From positions 1 through 64,000 of the forward strand of contig MWFB01000006.1 of assembly GCA_002071385.1 (NCBI GenBank): a stretch of DNA of 64,000 bases, read 5' to 3'. The position numbers and the translations under genes were made by a program. The DNA is from Bacteroidetes bacterium ADurb.Bin013. Its GTDB lineage: Bacteria > Bacteroidota > Bacteroidia > Bacteroidales > UBA932. Of this stretch, positions 55,886 through 63,404 are shown piece by piece. Positions within the stretch are counted from its first letter, which is position 1. Each line of letters begins with the position of its first letter. Below the pieces are notes generated by a model. That model did not search any database and had not been told where the DNA came from. It worked only from the letters and a program-made list of their open reading frames with translations.

Positions 55886-56647
55886 ATGAAACTCAACCTT
55901 AAAAGACCCATCCTGTTCCTGGACCTGGAAACGACCGGCCTGAATGTGGCAACTGACAGGATCATTGAAATTTGCGTTCTAAAACTGAGTCCCGACGGAA
56001 CACGCGAGATCAAGACGCGCCGGATCAATCCAACCATACCCATATCGCCTGAAGCACAGGCAATACATGGTATCTCGAACGAAGATGTTGCCAATGAACC
56101 CACGTTCAAGGAAATTGCCAAATCACTGGCCAAATGGATGGAAGGCTGCGACATAGCGGGCTATAATTCTACCAAATTCGATGTGCCCATGTTGTCTGAA
56201 GAGTTCCTGCGGGCGGGAATCGACTTCGATTTCCGCAAACGCAAACTAATTGACGTACAGAATATTTTCCATAAGCTCGAGCAAAGAACGCTGAAAGCAG
56301 CTTACCAATTCTACTGCGATAAGAATCTGGATAATGCTCACAGTGCCGAAGGCGATACCATTGCAACCATGGAAATCCTTGAAGCCCAGTTGGACAGATA
56401 TCCCGATGATCTTAAGAACGAAATAGGCTTCCTGTCTGAATTCTCTACCAGAAACCGCAACCTGGATTATGCCGGCCGCATAGTGCTCGATGACAAGGAA
56501 CAACCGGTTTTCAACTTCGGCAAGCACAAAGGCCGTAGCGTAAAAGAGGTACTGCATACAGAACCCTCCTACTACGACTGGATGATGAAAGGAGATTTTA
56601 CCCTTGATACCAAGAAAGTCCTGACTGAAATCAAATTGAGTCTATAG
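55886..56647 (+). CDS. DnaQ-like 3'-5' exonuclease
   Basis: DEDD-type exonuclease of 253 aa. Exo I motif is FLDLETTGLNV (Asp and Glu near residues 11-13), exo II is around YNSTKFDVPML, and exo III is HSAEGDTIATMEIL with the conserved His and Asp. A C-terminal extension FNFGKHKGRSVKEVL is the small DUF3820-like module often joined to such exonucleases. The context after dnaN suggests replication proofreading or repair. ATG at 55886 gives the canonical start; the in-frame codon at 55802 lies in the palindrome. Confidence 0.9.
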   Translation: MKLNLKRPILFLDLETTGLNVATDRIIEICVLKLSPDGTREIKTRRINPTIPISPEAQAIHGISNEDVANEPTFKEIAKSLAKWMEGCDIAGYNSTKFDVPMLSEEFLRAGIDFDFRKRKLIDVQNIFHKLEQRTLKAAYQFYCDKNLDNAHSAEGDTIATMEILEAQLDRYPDDLKNEIGFLSEFSTRNRNLDYAGRIVLDDKEQPVFNFGKHKGRSVKEVLHTEPSYYDWMMKGDFTLDTKKVLTEIKLSL

Positions 56648-56686
56648 GTTGTCCCGATCCCGTTCGCACTCACCTCTGGCGCATAT

Positions 56687-56793
56687 GAGGTGGAACTTCC
56701 CGCGCCATTTTTAACTCTAAATATTAATAAAACCTTGTTTTACTGTTAAATAGAAATTTTATTGCTGATTTTTGGCGCATGAGGTTCCACCTC
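56687..56793. repeat. inverted-repeat element, copy 1 (exonuclease / BaiN)
   Basis: Imperfect 26-bp inverted arms (56687-56712 and 56768-56793, about 20 of 26 matching) share GAGGTGGAAC and GCGCCA and flank an A+T-rich centre. The right arm encodes the last residues of the BaiN-type protein. It is related to the element at 61492, including a TTTCTATTTA at the same distance from the arm. Confidence 0.75.
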
Positions 56794-58243
56794 CTGCCAG
56801 CCTGCCCGTAGCAAACGCTATTTGCAGGTTATACCCGCCACTATCTGCATCAAGATCCAGCACCTCACCTGCAAACGACAGGTTTTCAACCAGTTTTGAA
56901 CGCATCGTACGTATATCCACTTCTTTCATAGAGATACCACCAGCCGTCACAACAGCCCGTGCCCAGTCTCCGTAAGAAGCTATGGGAAAGACCCATTTTG
57001 TCATGGCATCCACAGGATGCAAGCCGCTCACAGTCTGATATTTTATAAAAGGGGTTATCAATGTTTCCGGCATATATGCCCTAAGCCGCTTTAGCAGATC
57101 AGCTTCAGATCCATTCCCCGGACCAACAGAATTCTTTCCCGGGCTCCCATTCCCGGCCCCAACCGAATTCCTTGCCGACATCCCAGACCCAGGCACAGAC
57201 ACAGAACCAGAACCGACAAGAGAATTTTCCCGTTCCCGTTTCCACCGGGCCATCAGCTGTTCACGTGTGAGTGCAGGCTTCAGGTTTAGATGCAGGGACA
57301 CGCGCTGCCCTTTGTTCAGAGCCACCACTGCCTGCCTGCTCACGCGAAACCCAATAGGACCTTCAATCCCCAGGTTACTGAAAAGCAGTTCTCCCTCCTC
57401 GGATCGTCGCAGCACTTCCTCTATGTACAGATCCAGCCGGACATTGCGCAACTCCACCCCCTCAAGCCGCCGGTCGTAATCCACTGGCATCAGCGCGGTT
57501 AGCGTAGGAAAGAGTGGCTCAATGGTGTGGCCGAGCGCCGAGGCCAGTGCATAGCCGTCCCCTGTCGAACCGGTACCGGGATAAGTCTTACCGCCGGTGG
57601 CCAGAATAAAATGGTCCGCAGTCAGCAGCCTTTCTTCACCCCGCGAATTCCTGACTCTCACCGCTTTGATCCGTGTGGGTGTACCTGCTTTTTTTGTATT
57701 GATCGGGGCACTTGCCGAGGCTTTTATTTCCAGAGCTCCGGAAGTGGGTGCTGCACTGCTTGCGGTAGCATTGCTGACAGGAAAGTTTGCACAGGAAGTT
57801 GTTTCCTGGTCTCCGGAAGTTGGTGCCGCTTCCGTCAGGAATTCCAGCACCTGGCAACCGCAGATCATGCGGACACCCAACCGCTCAAGCCAGGATTTGA
57901 GAGCATCTATCACATCAAATGCCCTTTGAGAAGCGGGGTACACCCTTGTTCCTCGCTCCAATACCGTTGGCAATCCAATATTATTAAAGAAAGTCACCGT
58001 ATCCTCGCTGGTGAAATTATAAAATGCCGGCTTGAAATAACGGTTCACCGGGTGTACGTGCGGGCTGAAGTCTTCCCAGTTCTTGAGGTTGGTGATATTG
58101 CAGCGGCCCTTTCCCGTTATGGCCAGTTTGCGTCCCGGTTTCTCCATCTTTTCAAGCAGAACCACATTAGCACCTTTTTCTGCCGCCGTACCGGCAGCCA
58201 GCATACCTGCGGGTCCCGCCCCAATTACAATCACTTCCTTCAT
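56759..58243 (-). CDS. BaiN/HI0933-type FAD-dependent oxidoreductase with low-complexity inserts
   Basis: Flavoprotein of 494 aa; relatives have about 400. GAGPAGMLAAGTAAEKGANVVLLEK (N-terminal FAD loop GxGxxG), KLAITGKGRCNITN, ATGGKTYPGTGSTGDGYALA and GEVLDLDADSGGYNLQIAF are family motifs. Two extra segments stand out: about residues 135-175, with a duplicated APTSGDQE/APTSGALE unit rich in Ala, Ser and Thr, and about 342-380, with NSVGAGNGSPGK/NSVGPGNGSEAD repeats. The final residues GGTSCAKNQQ come from the intergenic inverted repeat. The start at 58243 follows a TAACTTTTG box by 4 bases. The substrate is unknown. Confidence 0.88.
   Translation of the reverse strand: MKEVIVIGAGPAGMLAAGTAAEKGANVVLLEKMEKPGRKLAITGKGRCNITNLKNWEDFSPHVHPVNRYFKPAFYNFTSEDTVTFFNNIGLPTVLERGTRVYPASQRAFDVIDALKSWLERLGVRMICGCQVLEFLTEAAPTSGDQETTSCANFPVSNATASSAAPTSGALEIKASASAPINTKKAGTPTRIKAVRVRNSRGEERLLTADHFILATGGKTYPGTGSTGDGYALASALGHTIEPLFPTLTALMPVDYDRRLEGVELRNVRLDLYIEEVLRRSEEGELLFSNLGIEGPIGFRVSRQAVVALNKGQRVSLHLNLKPALTREQLMARWKRERENSLVGSGSVSVPGSGMSARNSVGAGNGSPGKNSVGPGNGSEADLLKRLRAYMPETLITPFIKYQTVSGLHPVDAMTKWVFPIASYGDWARAVVTAGGISMKEVDIRTMRSKLVENLSFAGEVLDLDADSGGYNLQIAFATGRLAGGGTSCAKNQQ
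57107..57220 (-). repeat. Gly-Ser-Asn-rich repeat insert in the BaiN-type gene
   Basis: Encodes two imperfect 12-residue units (NSVGAGNGSPGK, NSVGPGNGSEAD) preceded by SGSVSVPGSGMSA. It sits in a loop between conserved parts of the flavoprotein. Confidence 0.7.
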
Positions 58244-58385
58244 ACTGCAAAAGTTACTATGTGCCGTTCACACTTTTCCGCCGGACGATTCATGAACACT
58301 TCCTCCACACTGAAAAAAAAGCTATGTACTGTTTATACTTCACTGCAGGATAATTCATGATCACTTCCTTCATACTGCAAAGATA
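58231..58385 (-). repeat. 65-bp tandem repeat over the BaiN promoter and start codon
   Basis: Units begin near 58232, 58297 and 58362, exactly 65 bp apart. The first and third share 21 identical bases (58231-58251 and 58361-58381). Each carries a version of box-CAGT-ATGAAGGAAGTG on the minus strand. The distal copy has a consensus TATCTTTG (58385-58378) 4 bases before an ATG at 58373. Confidence 0.85.
58240..58373 (-). other. two chained small ORFs upstream of the BaiN-type gene
   Basis: ORF a (58373 to 58290) has 27 codons and starts MKEV like the real gene. ORF b (58293 to 58240) has 17 codons. Each stop overlaps the next start as ATGA, ending on the BaiN ATG at 58243. Translational coupling is possible, but the frames may be a by-product of the duplication. 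Confidence 0.4.
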
Positions 58386-58409
58386 GAACTAAGCGTTGAT
58401 ATAAGTGAA

Positions 58410-58440
58410 TTGCCGGGACTGATAAAAATCCTTACATTTG
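58410..58440 (+). promoter_or_regulatory. promoter of the M81 peptidase gene
   Basis: TTG at 58410-58412, a 20-base spacer and TACATTTG at 58433-58440. It gives a leader of about 33 bases to the ATG at 58478. Confidence 0.7.
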
Positions 58441-58477
58441 TATGTAATAATTCGCGTCGAACAAATCATTATCTGTA

Positions 58478-60226
58478 ATGAAAAAAAATATGTTCATGCC
58501 TGCAGCCTCTAACTTGCATGCGCTTGCCGGTGTTATTGATCCTGCAACTAAGAAACGTTCGCCTTCAGAGGTACGTTTGTCTTCTGGAAAACGGATGTCT
58601 TCAGGAATCATGTTGTTTTCGGGGAAACGGATGTCCTTGTTGTCTTCTTGTAGAGAGCTGTCTTCGGGGATCCTTCTATTTACGTGCTTTCTGTTGCTAT
58701 TTACTGCGTGCAACAGGCAGGAGCGGCTGCCCAGGATAGCGATAGCCGGGATTGCCATAGAATGCAGTACGTTTTCCCCTGCAAAGACAGTTGAAGAGGA
58801 TTTCAGCATCAGCAAGGCAGAAGAGGTGTTCAGCCGGTACGATTTCATGGCCCCTGACTCTGTTTTACGCCAGAAAGCACACTGGCTACCGGCCATGTAT
58901 TCCAGGGCCACTCCCGGCGGGATCGTAACCAGGAAAACATATGAATCGCTTGTAAACCAGACACTTGAGGAACTCAGGAAGAACCTTCCCTACGATGCCC
59001 TGTACTTTGACATCCATGGAGCCATGAGCGTAGAAGGACTGGATGACCCGGAAGGAGACCTGATTCTGAGGATCAAGGAAGTAATTGGCAACAAGCCTAT
59101 CATATCCACCTGTATGGACCTGCACGGGAACGTATCCCAAAGACTGGCAGAAAACACAGACCTGATTACCTGCTACCGCATGGCTCCGCACGAAGACGCC
59201 ATGGAATCCAAAAGGCGGGCAGTGGCCAACCTGCTGGAACGGCTGGAAACCGGCAAAGGAAGGCCTGCCTGCAAAGCCTGGGTGAAAGTTCCTATCCTGT
59301 TGCCCGGTGAAAAGACAAGCACACGCGTAGAACCGGCAAAATCCCTTTACGCAAAGGTGGCTCCTGCAGCAGCTCGTGAAGGCGTCATAGATGCAGCCAT
59401 CTGGATTGGATACGCCTGGGCCGATGAACCCCGCAACCACGCTGTGGTCATGGTTACCGGTGATGACGAAAACGCGGTTGAAACAACGGCCGCAGAACTT
59501 GCCCGGGCCTTCTGGAATGTCAGACATGAGTTCGATTTCATTGCTCCTACCGCCTCGCTCGACGAATGCCTGGAAAAAGCACTGGCAAGTGACAAGAAGC
59601 CCTTTATGATCAGCGACATGGGAGACAATCCCACCGCCGGAGGTGCTGGTGACGTCACCTGGACTCTTGCCCGGCTTTTGGAAAGACCCGAGTTCCGCTC
59701 TTCCGGAGGCATGAGCACGTCCCAAAGTGCAAGCTCGTCCCCGGATCTTATATATGCCTCCATCCCCGGACCAAAAATGGTGGAAAAAGCATTGGCGGCA
59801 GGTGTTGGCGCCAAAGTGGAAGAAACTGTGGGAGCCATGGTGGATGACCGTTACCAGCCGCCGGTGCTGCTGAGCGGAACGGTTGAATTTATAAGGGAAA
59901 GCGACACCAATACAGAGGTGGTGATCAAAACCGGCAGCATGCATGTGATCGTGACCCAAAAGCGCAAACCCTACCACTACGAGAGCGATTTCGAAAACCT
60001 CGGCTTTAAACCACGCGAGACCGACATCATCGTGATCAAGGTCGGTTACCTGCCTGAAAGTGTTTACAATATGCGGGGTGATTGGATGATGGCACTTACG
60101 CGGGGCGGCGTGGACCAGAACCTGCTGGAACTCCCCTACCAGCGCATAGAAAGGCCCATGTATCCGCTCGACCCGGACATGGCCGATCCTCCGCTGGATG
60201 TGAAGATGTGGAAATTAAAATTTTAA
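58478..60226 (+). CDS. M81-family metallopeptidase (MlrC-like) lipoprotein
   Basis: Zinc peptidase of the microcystinase C family, 582 aa from this start. The family domain begins at about residue 84 (PRIAIAGIAIECSTFSP), with the metal motifs DIHGAMS and DLHGNVS, and later SDMGDNPTAGGAGDVTW. It is preceded by a hydrophobic signal with lipobox LFTAC (Cys78). The first 50 residues are an unusual extension with repeated SSGKRM, SSGIMLF and SSCREL units. Met52 (58631) gives a normal-length lipoprotein signal and is an alternative start. The promoter at 58410 supports translation from 58478 or downstream. The natural substrate is unknown. Confidence 0.85.
   Translation: MKKNMFMPAASNLHALAGVIDPATKKRSPSEVRLSSGKRMSSGIMLFSGKRMSLLSSCRELSSGILLFTCFLLLFTACNRQERLPRIAIAGIAIECSTFSPAKTVEEDFSISKAEEVFSRYDFMAPDSVLRQKAHWLPAMYSRATPGGIVTRKTYESLVNQTLEELRKNLPYDALYFDIHGAMSVEGLDDPEGDLILRIKEVIGNKPIISTCMDLHGNVSQRLAENTDLITCYRMAPHEDAMESKRRAVANLLERLETGKGRPACKAWVKVPILLPGEKTSTRVEPAKSLYAKVAPAAAREGVIDAAIWIGYAWADEPRNHAVVMVTGDDENAVETTAAELARAFWNVRHEFDFIAPTASLDECLEKALASDKKPFMISDMGDNPTAGGAGDVTWTLARLLERPEFRSSGGMSTSQSASSSPDLIYASIPGPKMVEKALAAGVGAKVEETVGAMVDDRYQPPVLLSGTVEFIRESDTNTEVVIKTGSMHVIVTQKRKPYHYESDFENLGFKPRETDIIVIKVGYLPESVYNMRGDWMMALTRGGVDQNLLELPYQRIERPMYPLDPDMADPPLDVKMWKLKF
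58575..58684 (+). repeat. repeats at the 5' end of the M81 gene
   Basis: Short units around GTCTTCTGG/GGAAACGGATGTC recur and code for SSGKRM, SSGIMLF, SGKRMSLL, SSCREL and SSGILLF. The last unit merges into the hydrophobic core of the lipoprotein signal peptide. Confidence 0.65.
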
Positions 60227-60228
60227 TT

Positions 60229-60236
60229 TATCTTTG
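60229..60236 (+). promoter_or_regulatory. -7 box for tRNA-Thr
   Basis: TATCTTTG, ending 9 bases before the tRNA 5' end. Confidence 0.5.
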
Positions 60237-60245
60237 CAGCCCATT

Positions 60246-60318
60246 GCCTTCTTAGCTCAGCTGGTAGAGCAGCTCATTCGTAATGAGCAGGTCGCGGGTT
60301 CGAGTCCCGTGGAAGGCT
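60246..60318 (+). tRNA. tRNA-Thr (anticodon CGT)
   Basis: A 73-base cloverleaf. The acceptor stem GCCTTCT pairs with GGAAGGC (one T-G pair). The anticodon stem GCTCA/TGAGC holds the loop TTCGTAA with anticodon CGT, reading ACG. The T arm has GGTTCGAGTCC. The CCA end is not encoded. Confidence 0.95.
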
Positions 60319-60348
60319 CAAAAACAACAAATTGTGGTTAAACCAAGA

Positions 60349-61506
60349 ATGATTAGGGGGAGCCTGATTGGCACCTGTGTGTTGCTTTGCACACTTGCTT
60401 TTCAGTCATGCCCCACAAACAGAAGCAAGTCTTTTCGTAAACATCCGCTGGAAGAATACGGTCTGTCAGAAGGAGACATTGACTACATCTACAAACCACG
60501 GTATGCAAACAATTTTTATATTGTCAGGGAAGAAGGAGAGAAAGTTCTCTATCTGACCGACCCGGTTACATATAACACGACACGTCACGTTGTCAACAAG
60601 GTACGTAATGTCGTATGCCTTTCCTCCACACACATCGCTTACCTGGATGCAATCAATGAAACAAGCTCCATCGTGGGCGTTTCGGGTGCGCAATACATAT
60701 ACAACAAGAATATCCGCAAGGCTGTAGACCTGGGATACGAATCGGCTATAGATTACGAAGCCCTGCTGCAACTTAAACCCGATATTGTCTTTGCGTATGC
60801 CATTCACGGTGAATCTGCAGACTACATAGAAAAAATAAAACAGCTGGGGCTAAATGTTGTTCAAATCCCAGAATACCTTGAAAATCACCCTCTTGGAAAA
60901 GCCGAGTTCCTGGTGGCGTTTGCTTCTTTCTTTGACAAGGAACTCATGGCAATCGAACAATTCAGTAAGATAAGCCATACTTACCTGGAATATTGCAAGC
61001 TGGCAAAAGAAACCGTCACAACGCAAAATCCTGCAGAATCTGCCAACGGCGGTTTTGAACCGGTCAAAGTCCTGGTAAACGCACCCTTCAAAGACGTGTG
61101 GTACGTACCGGGAACCGACAGCCACCTTCAAATCCTGGTCAAAGATGCCGGAGGCATGATCCTGGGCTCGAAACCCGGCGTCAAAACAACAGCCATGAGC
61201 GTTGAACAGGCATACCTGTACGCCCAACAGGCCGATTTCTGGATCAACACCAACCAATACGAGGACCTTGCTTCCCTCGCCCGGTTGGATCCCCGCTTTG
61301 CCGAGGCTCCCGCCTTCCGCAACGGGAACGTCTGGAACAACAACCTGCGCAGCACGCCGGAAGGCGGGAGCGATTATTTCGAATCCGGAGCCGTCAACCC
61401 GCACCTGATCCTGGCCGATCTGATAGCCATCTTTTACCCCCAGGCGCTGCCAAAACACATGTTCAACTACTACAGGAAGGTCGGAAGCTCTGAGGTGGAA
61501 CCTTAG
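60349..61506 (+). CDS. periplasmic iron/cobalamin-type ABC substrate-binding lipoprotein
   Basis: Substrate-binding protein of 385 aa, class III (BtuF/FhuD-like). Signal MIRGSLIGTCVLLCTLAFQSC with lipobox Cys about 21. The N-lobe segment VVCLSSTHIAYLDAINETSSIVGVSG (key: SSTHIAYLDAI) and LLQLKPDIVFAYAIHG, and the C-lobe VKDAGGMILG, are family motifs. The ligand may be a siderophore, heme or corrinoid; no permease or ATPase gene is adjacent. ATG at 60349 is chosen over upstream frames that enter the tRNA. The last codons (EVEP) lie in an inverted-repeat arm. Confidence 0.85.
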   Translation: MIRGSLIGTCVLLCTLAFQSCPTNRSKSFRKHPLEEYGLSEGDIDYIYKPRYANNFYIVREEGEKVLYLTDPVTYNTTRHVVNKVRNVVCLSSTHIAYLDAINETSSIVGVSGAQYIYNKNIRKAVDLGYESAIDYEALLQLKPDIVFAYAIHGESADYIEKIKQLGLNVVQIPEYLENHPLGKAEFLVAFASFFDKELMAIEQFSKISHTYLEYCKLAKETVTTQNPAESANGGFEPVKVLVNAPFKDVWYVPGTDSHLQILVKDAGGMILGSKPGVKTTAMSVEQAYLYAQQADFWINTNQYEDLASLARLDPRFAEAPAFRNGNVWNNNLRSTPEGGSDYFESGAVNPHLILADLIAIFYPQALPKHMFNYYRKVGSSEVEP

Positions 61507-61596
61507 TGCGCCAAATTCAGTGGTATTTTTCTATTTAGGTGATTTTCTGCTGGTTATGAAGACTATCAGCTTTTTGGCGCACTAAGGTTCCACCTC
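61492..61596. repeat. inverted-repeat element, copy 2 (binding protein / GlnHP)
   Basis: Perfect 24-bp inverted arms (61492-61515 and 61573-61596) around a 57-bp A+T-rich centre, 105 bp in total. The left arm contains the stop of the binding-protein gene. The right arm encodes the last residues, RRWNLSAP, of the GlnHP fusion. Related to the element at 56687. Confidence 0.85.
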
Positions 61597-63356
61597 CGGA
61601 CGCTCAACAGCTTCGTAAATCCCCAAATAATAAGCATATAGATAAGCGCCACCATGACAAGGGGGAAGAAGGCGTCAAATGTGCGGCTGCGGATGATGTC
61701 GCCTGCTTTGGTCAGGTCCTGGACGGCAATATACCCTACGATTGCCGTCATCTTTATCAGTGATATGATCTCTCCCTTATATACGGGAAATGCAATACGG
61801 GCTGCCTGTGGCAGGAGGATATACCTAAAGGTCTGATACTTGTTGAATCCCATGGCATAGCCTGCCTGACGCTGTCCCAAAGGTATCGCTTCCAAAGATG
61901 TACGAAAGAGCTCCGATGAATACGAAGCAAAGATCAGGGAAAAGGTCAGTACAGAAACAAAAATCCCGCTGATCCGGGCCGTGGCAAATACCACATAAAA
62001 CATCACCATCAGGATAACCACCTGCGGGATCGCACGAAAGAGGGTGATATAGCTTTTGGCAAAAGCGCGTAAAACCGTATGGCGAGACATCCTCAGGGCA
62101 CAAACTCCTGCCCCTGCAATGGAACCAAAGATCACAGACATCACAGCAATCAGAATGGTGACCCACAACCCGTCCAGAATCAGCATGTACCTCTTTTCAT
62201 GCAACAAATTACGGTACAGCGAATCAGTGAATTTTTCCCAGAAACTTTGCCCGGAACTCCTTGCTGCAGTAGCCTCGGCTCCCACAGGATTCCATTCAAC
62301 AAGTACCTGAGGATTAACATAATATACAGCTGAAAAATCAACCTGTTTCTTGCGCTCTGCCGTTGCCGTCATATTGGATGCCACCGCATCTACCTTTCCC
62401 GATTGTAAAGCGGCAATAAGGGCCGCATACTTCATGTCCACGAATACCACCTCTCTGCCTAAAGCCTGCCCAATGCGCATCATTAATTCCCAGTCAAGGC
62501 CCGAGATGGTGTTGTTGCGCACAAAGCACATGGGTTCCCGGTTTGCAGAGGTTCCCACGCGCAAAGGCGGCAATGCGCCTGCCCCGGATGATGTGCCCTT
62601 GTTGTCAAACTCTGTGACCACATATTCAGAACCATCATGCCGTATCCAGTTTCCGATGATCTTATCCAGTGTGCCGTCCTGCCTGAATCCCGCAAGGACA
62701 GAGTCAATCTGCCGGAGCAGACCTGTGGAATTGTCCTTTGCCACGGCCACACCGGCTCCTTCGTTGGTCAGATGGTAAGGCAGTATCCTGTAGGAGGGAT
62801 TAGACCGTGAAACGACATAAGCCGTGGTGTATGCAGTCATCAGATAACTGACTTTCCCGGCATGCAAGGCAGCAAATCCATCCATGATATCATCAAAACA
62901 CTGGATGATCACCTCTGGATACCCTTCGCTGAGCATGATCTCGCCCAGCGACCCGGTCATCACGGCAACTTTATTGCCCGCCAGCAAGCTGTCTGCCACC
63001 ACATCCAACACAGAACGCTCCTCATGTACCGGCTCCTGGACCTGCGGAACGCCTTGTTCCTTCGGCTGCCCCTGCAGAACCTGCTGTGCTACGAGCGGCT
63101 CCTGAACCTGCGGAGCGCCCTGTTCCTTCGGCTGCCCCTGCAGAACCTGCTGTGCTACGAGCGGCTCCTGAGCCTGCAGCCCCTGCAGAACCTGCTGTGC
63201 TACGAGCGGCTCCTGAGCCTGCGGCCCCTGCAGAACCTGCTGTGCTCCCGAGGGCTTGGGGGCCTGCTGCACCTGAGCCGGCCGTTGTTGGGAGGCCGCG
63301 GGCAAAGCCCCGGCCTGCAGTAAAAGAAGGATTATCAGCTGCAACAAACGTTTCAT
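61566..63356 (-). CDS. amino-acid ABC transporter fusion: substrate-binding lobes plus GlnP permease
   Basis: One protein of 596 aa. A signal peptide (1-22) is followed by a Gln/Pro-rich repeat region (25-110). Residues about 112-245 look like the C-terminal half of an SBP_bac_3 domain ([41 protein letters not shown]). Residues about 268-360 look like the N-terminal half ([42 protein letters not shown]). A HisM/GlnP-type permease follows (about 395-590) with the EAA loop [16 protein letters not shown]. No ATPase gene is adjacent. The -7 box is 4 bases before the ATG. The C-terminal tail comes from an inverted repeat. Confidence 0.88.
   Translation of the reverse strand: MKRLLQLIILLLLQAGALPAASQQRPAQVQQAPKPSGAQQVLQGPQAQEPLVAQQVLQGLQAQEPLVAQQVLQGQPKEQGAPQVQEPLVAQQVLQGQPKEQGVPQVQEPVHEERSVLDVVADSLLAGNKVAVMTGSLGEIMLSEGYPEVIIQCFDDIMDGFAALHAGKVSYLMTAYTTAYVVSRSNPSYRILPYHLTNEGAGVAVAKDNSTGLLRQIDSVLAGFRQDGTLDKIIGNWIRHDGSEYVVTEFDNKGTSSGAGALPPLRVGTSANREPMCFVRNNTISGLDWELMMRIGQALGREVVFVDMKYAALIAALQSGKVDAVASNMTATAERKKQVDFSAVYYVNPQVLVEWNPVGAEATAARSSGQSFWEKFTDSLYRNLLHEKRYMLILDGLWVTILIAVMSVIFGSIAGAGVCALRMSRHTVLRAFAKSYITLFRAIPQVVILMVMFYVVFATARISGIFVSVLTFSLIFASYSSELFRTSLEAIPLGQRQAGYAMGFNKYQTFRYILLPQAARIAFPVYKGEIISLIKMTAIVGYIAVQDLTKAGDIIRSRTFDAFFPLVMVALIYMLIIWGFTKLLSVRRWNLSAPKS
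63036..63243 (-). repeat. in-frame tandem repeat coding for Gln-rich units in GlnHP
   Basis: Two 45-bp units ([15 protein letters not shown]) and two 66-bp units ([19 protein letters not shown]) with near-identical DNA. Unit lengths are multiples of three, so copy-number change would not break the frame. Confidence 0.85.
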
Positions 63357-63360
63357 CCCT

Positions 63361-63368
63361 CAAAGATA
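63361..63368 (-). promoter_or_regulatory. -7 box directly upstream of the GlnHP fusion gene
   Basis: Minus strand TATCTTTG, 4 bases before the ATG at 63356. A leaderless transcript is predicted. Confidence 0.45.
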
Positions 63369-63373
63369 ATTAT

Positions 63374-63381
63374 TAACTTTG
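63374..63381 (+). promoter_or_regulatory. -7 box for rmlA
   Basis: TAACTTTG, 23 bases before the rmlA ATG and 5 bases from the divergent GlnHP box. Confidence 0.45.
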
Positions 63382-63404
63382 AGCCTATTCAACAAAAACC
63401 GGAT

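Noticed and set aside
58886..59977. 363-codon antisense frame over the M81 peptidase gene
   Set aside because: No motif support and it overlaps a well-supported enzyme.
60246..61596. tRNA-Thr with a downstream inverted repeat as an integrated island
   Set aside because: No integrase and no direct repeat of the tRNA 3' end were found, and the flanking genes look like ordinary chromosomal genes.
63036..63243. Regular direct repeats that look like a small CRISPR-type array
   Set aside because: Units are head-to-tail without distinct spacers, are multiples of three and lie in frame inside the GlnHP gene; they code for Gln-rich protein repeats.
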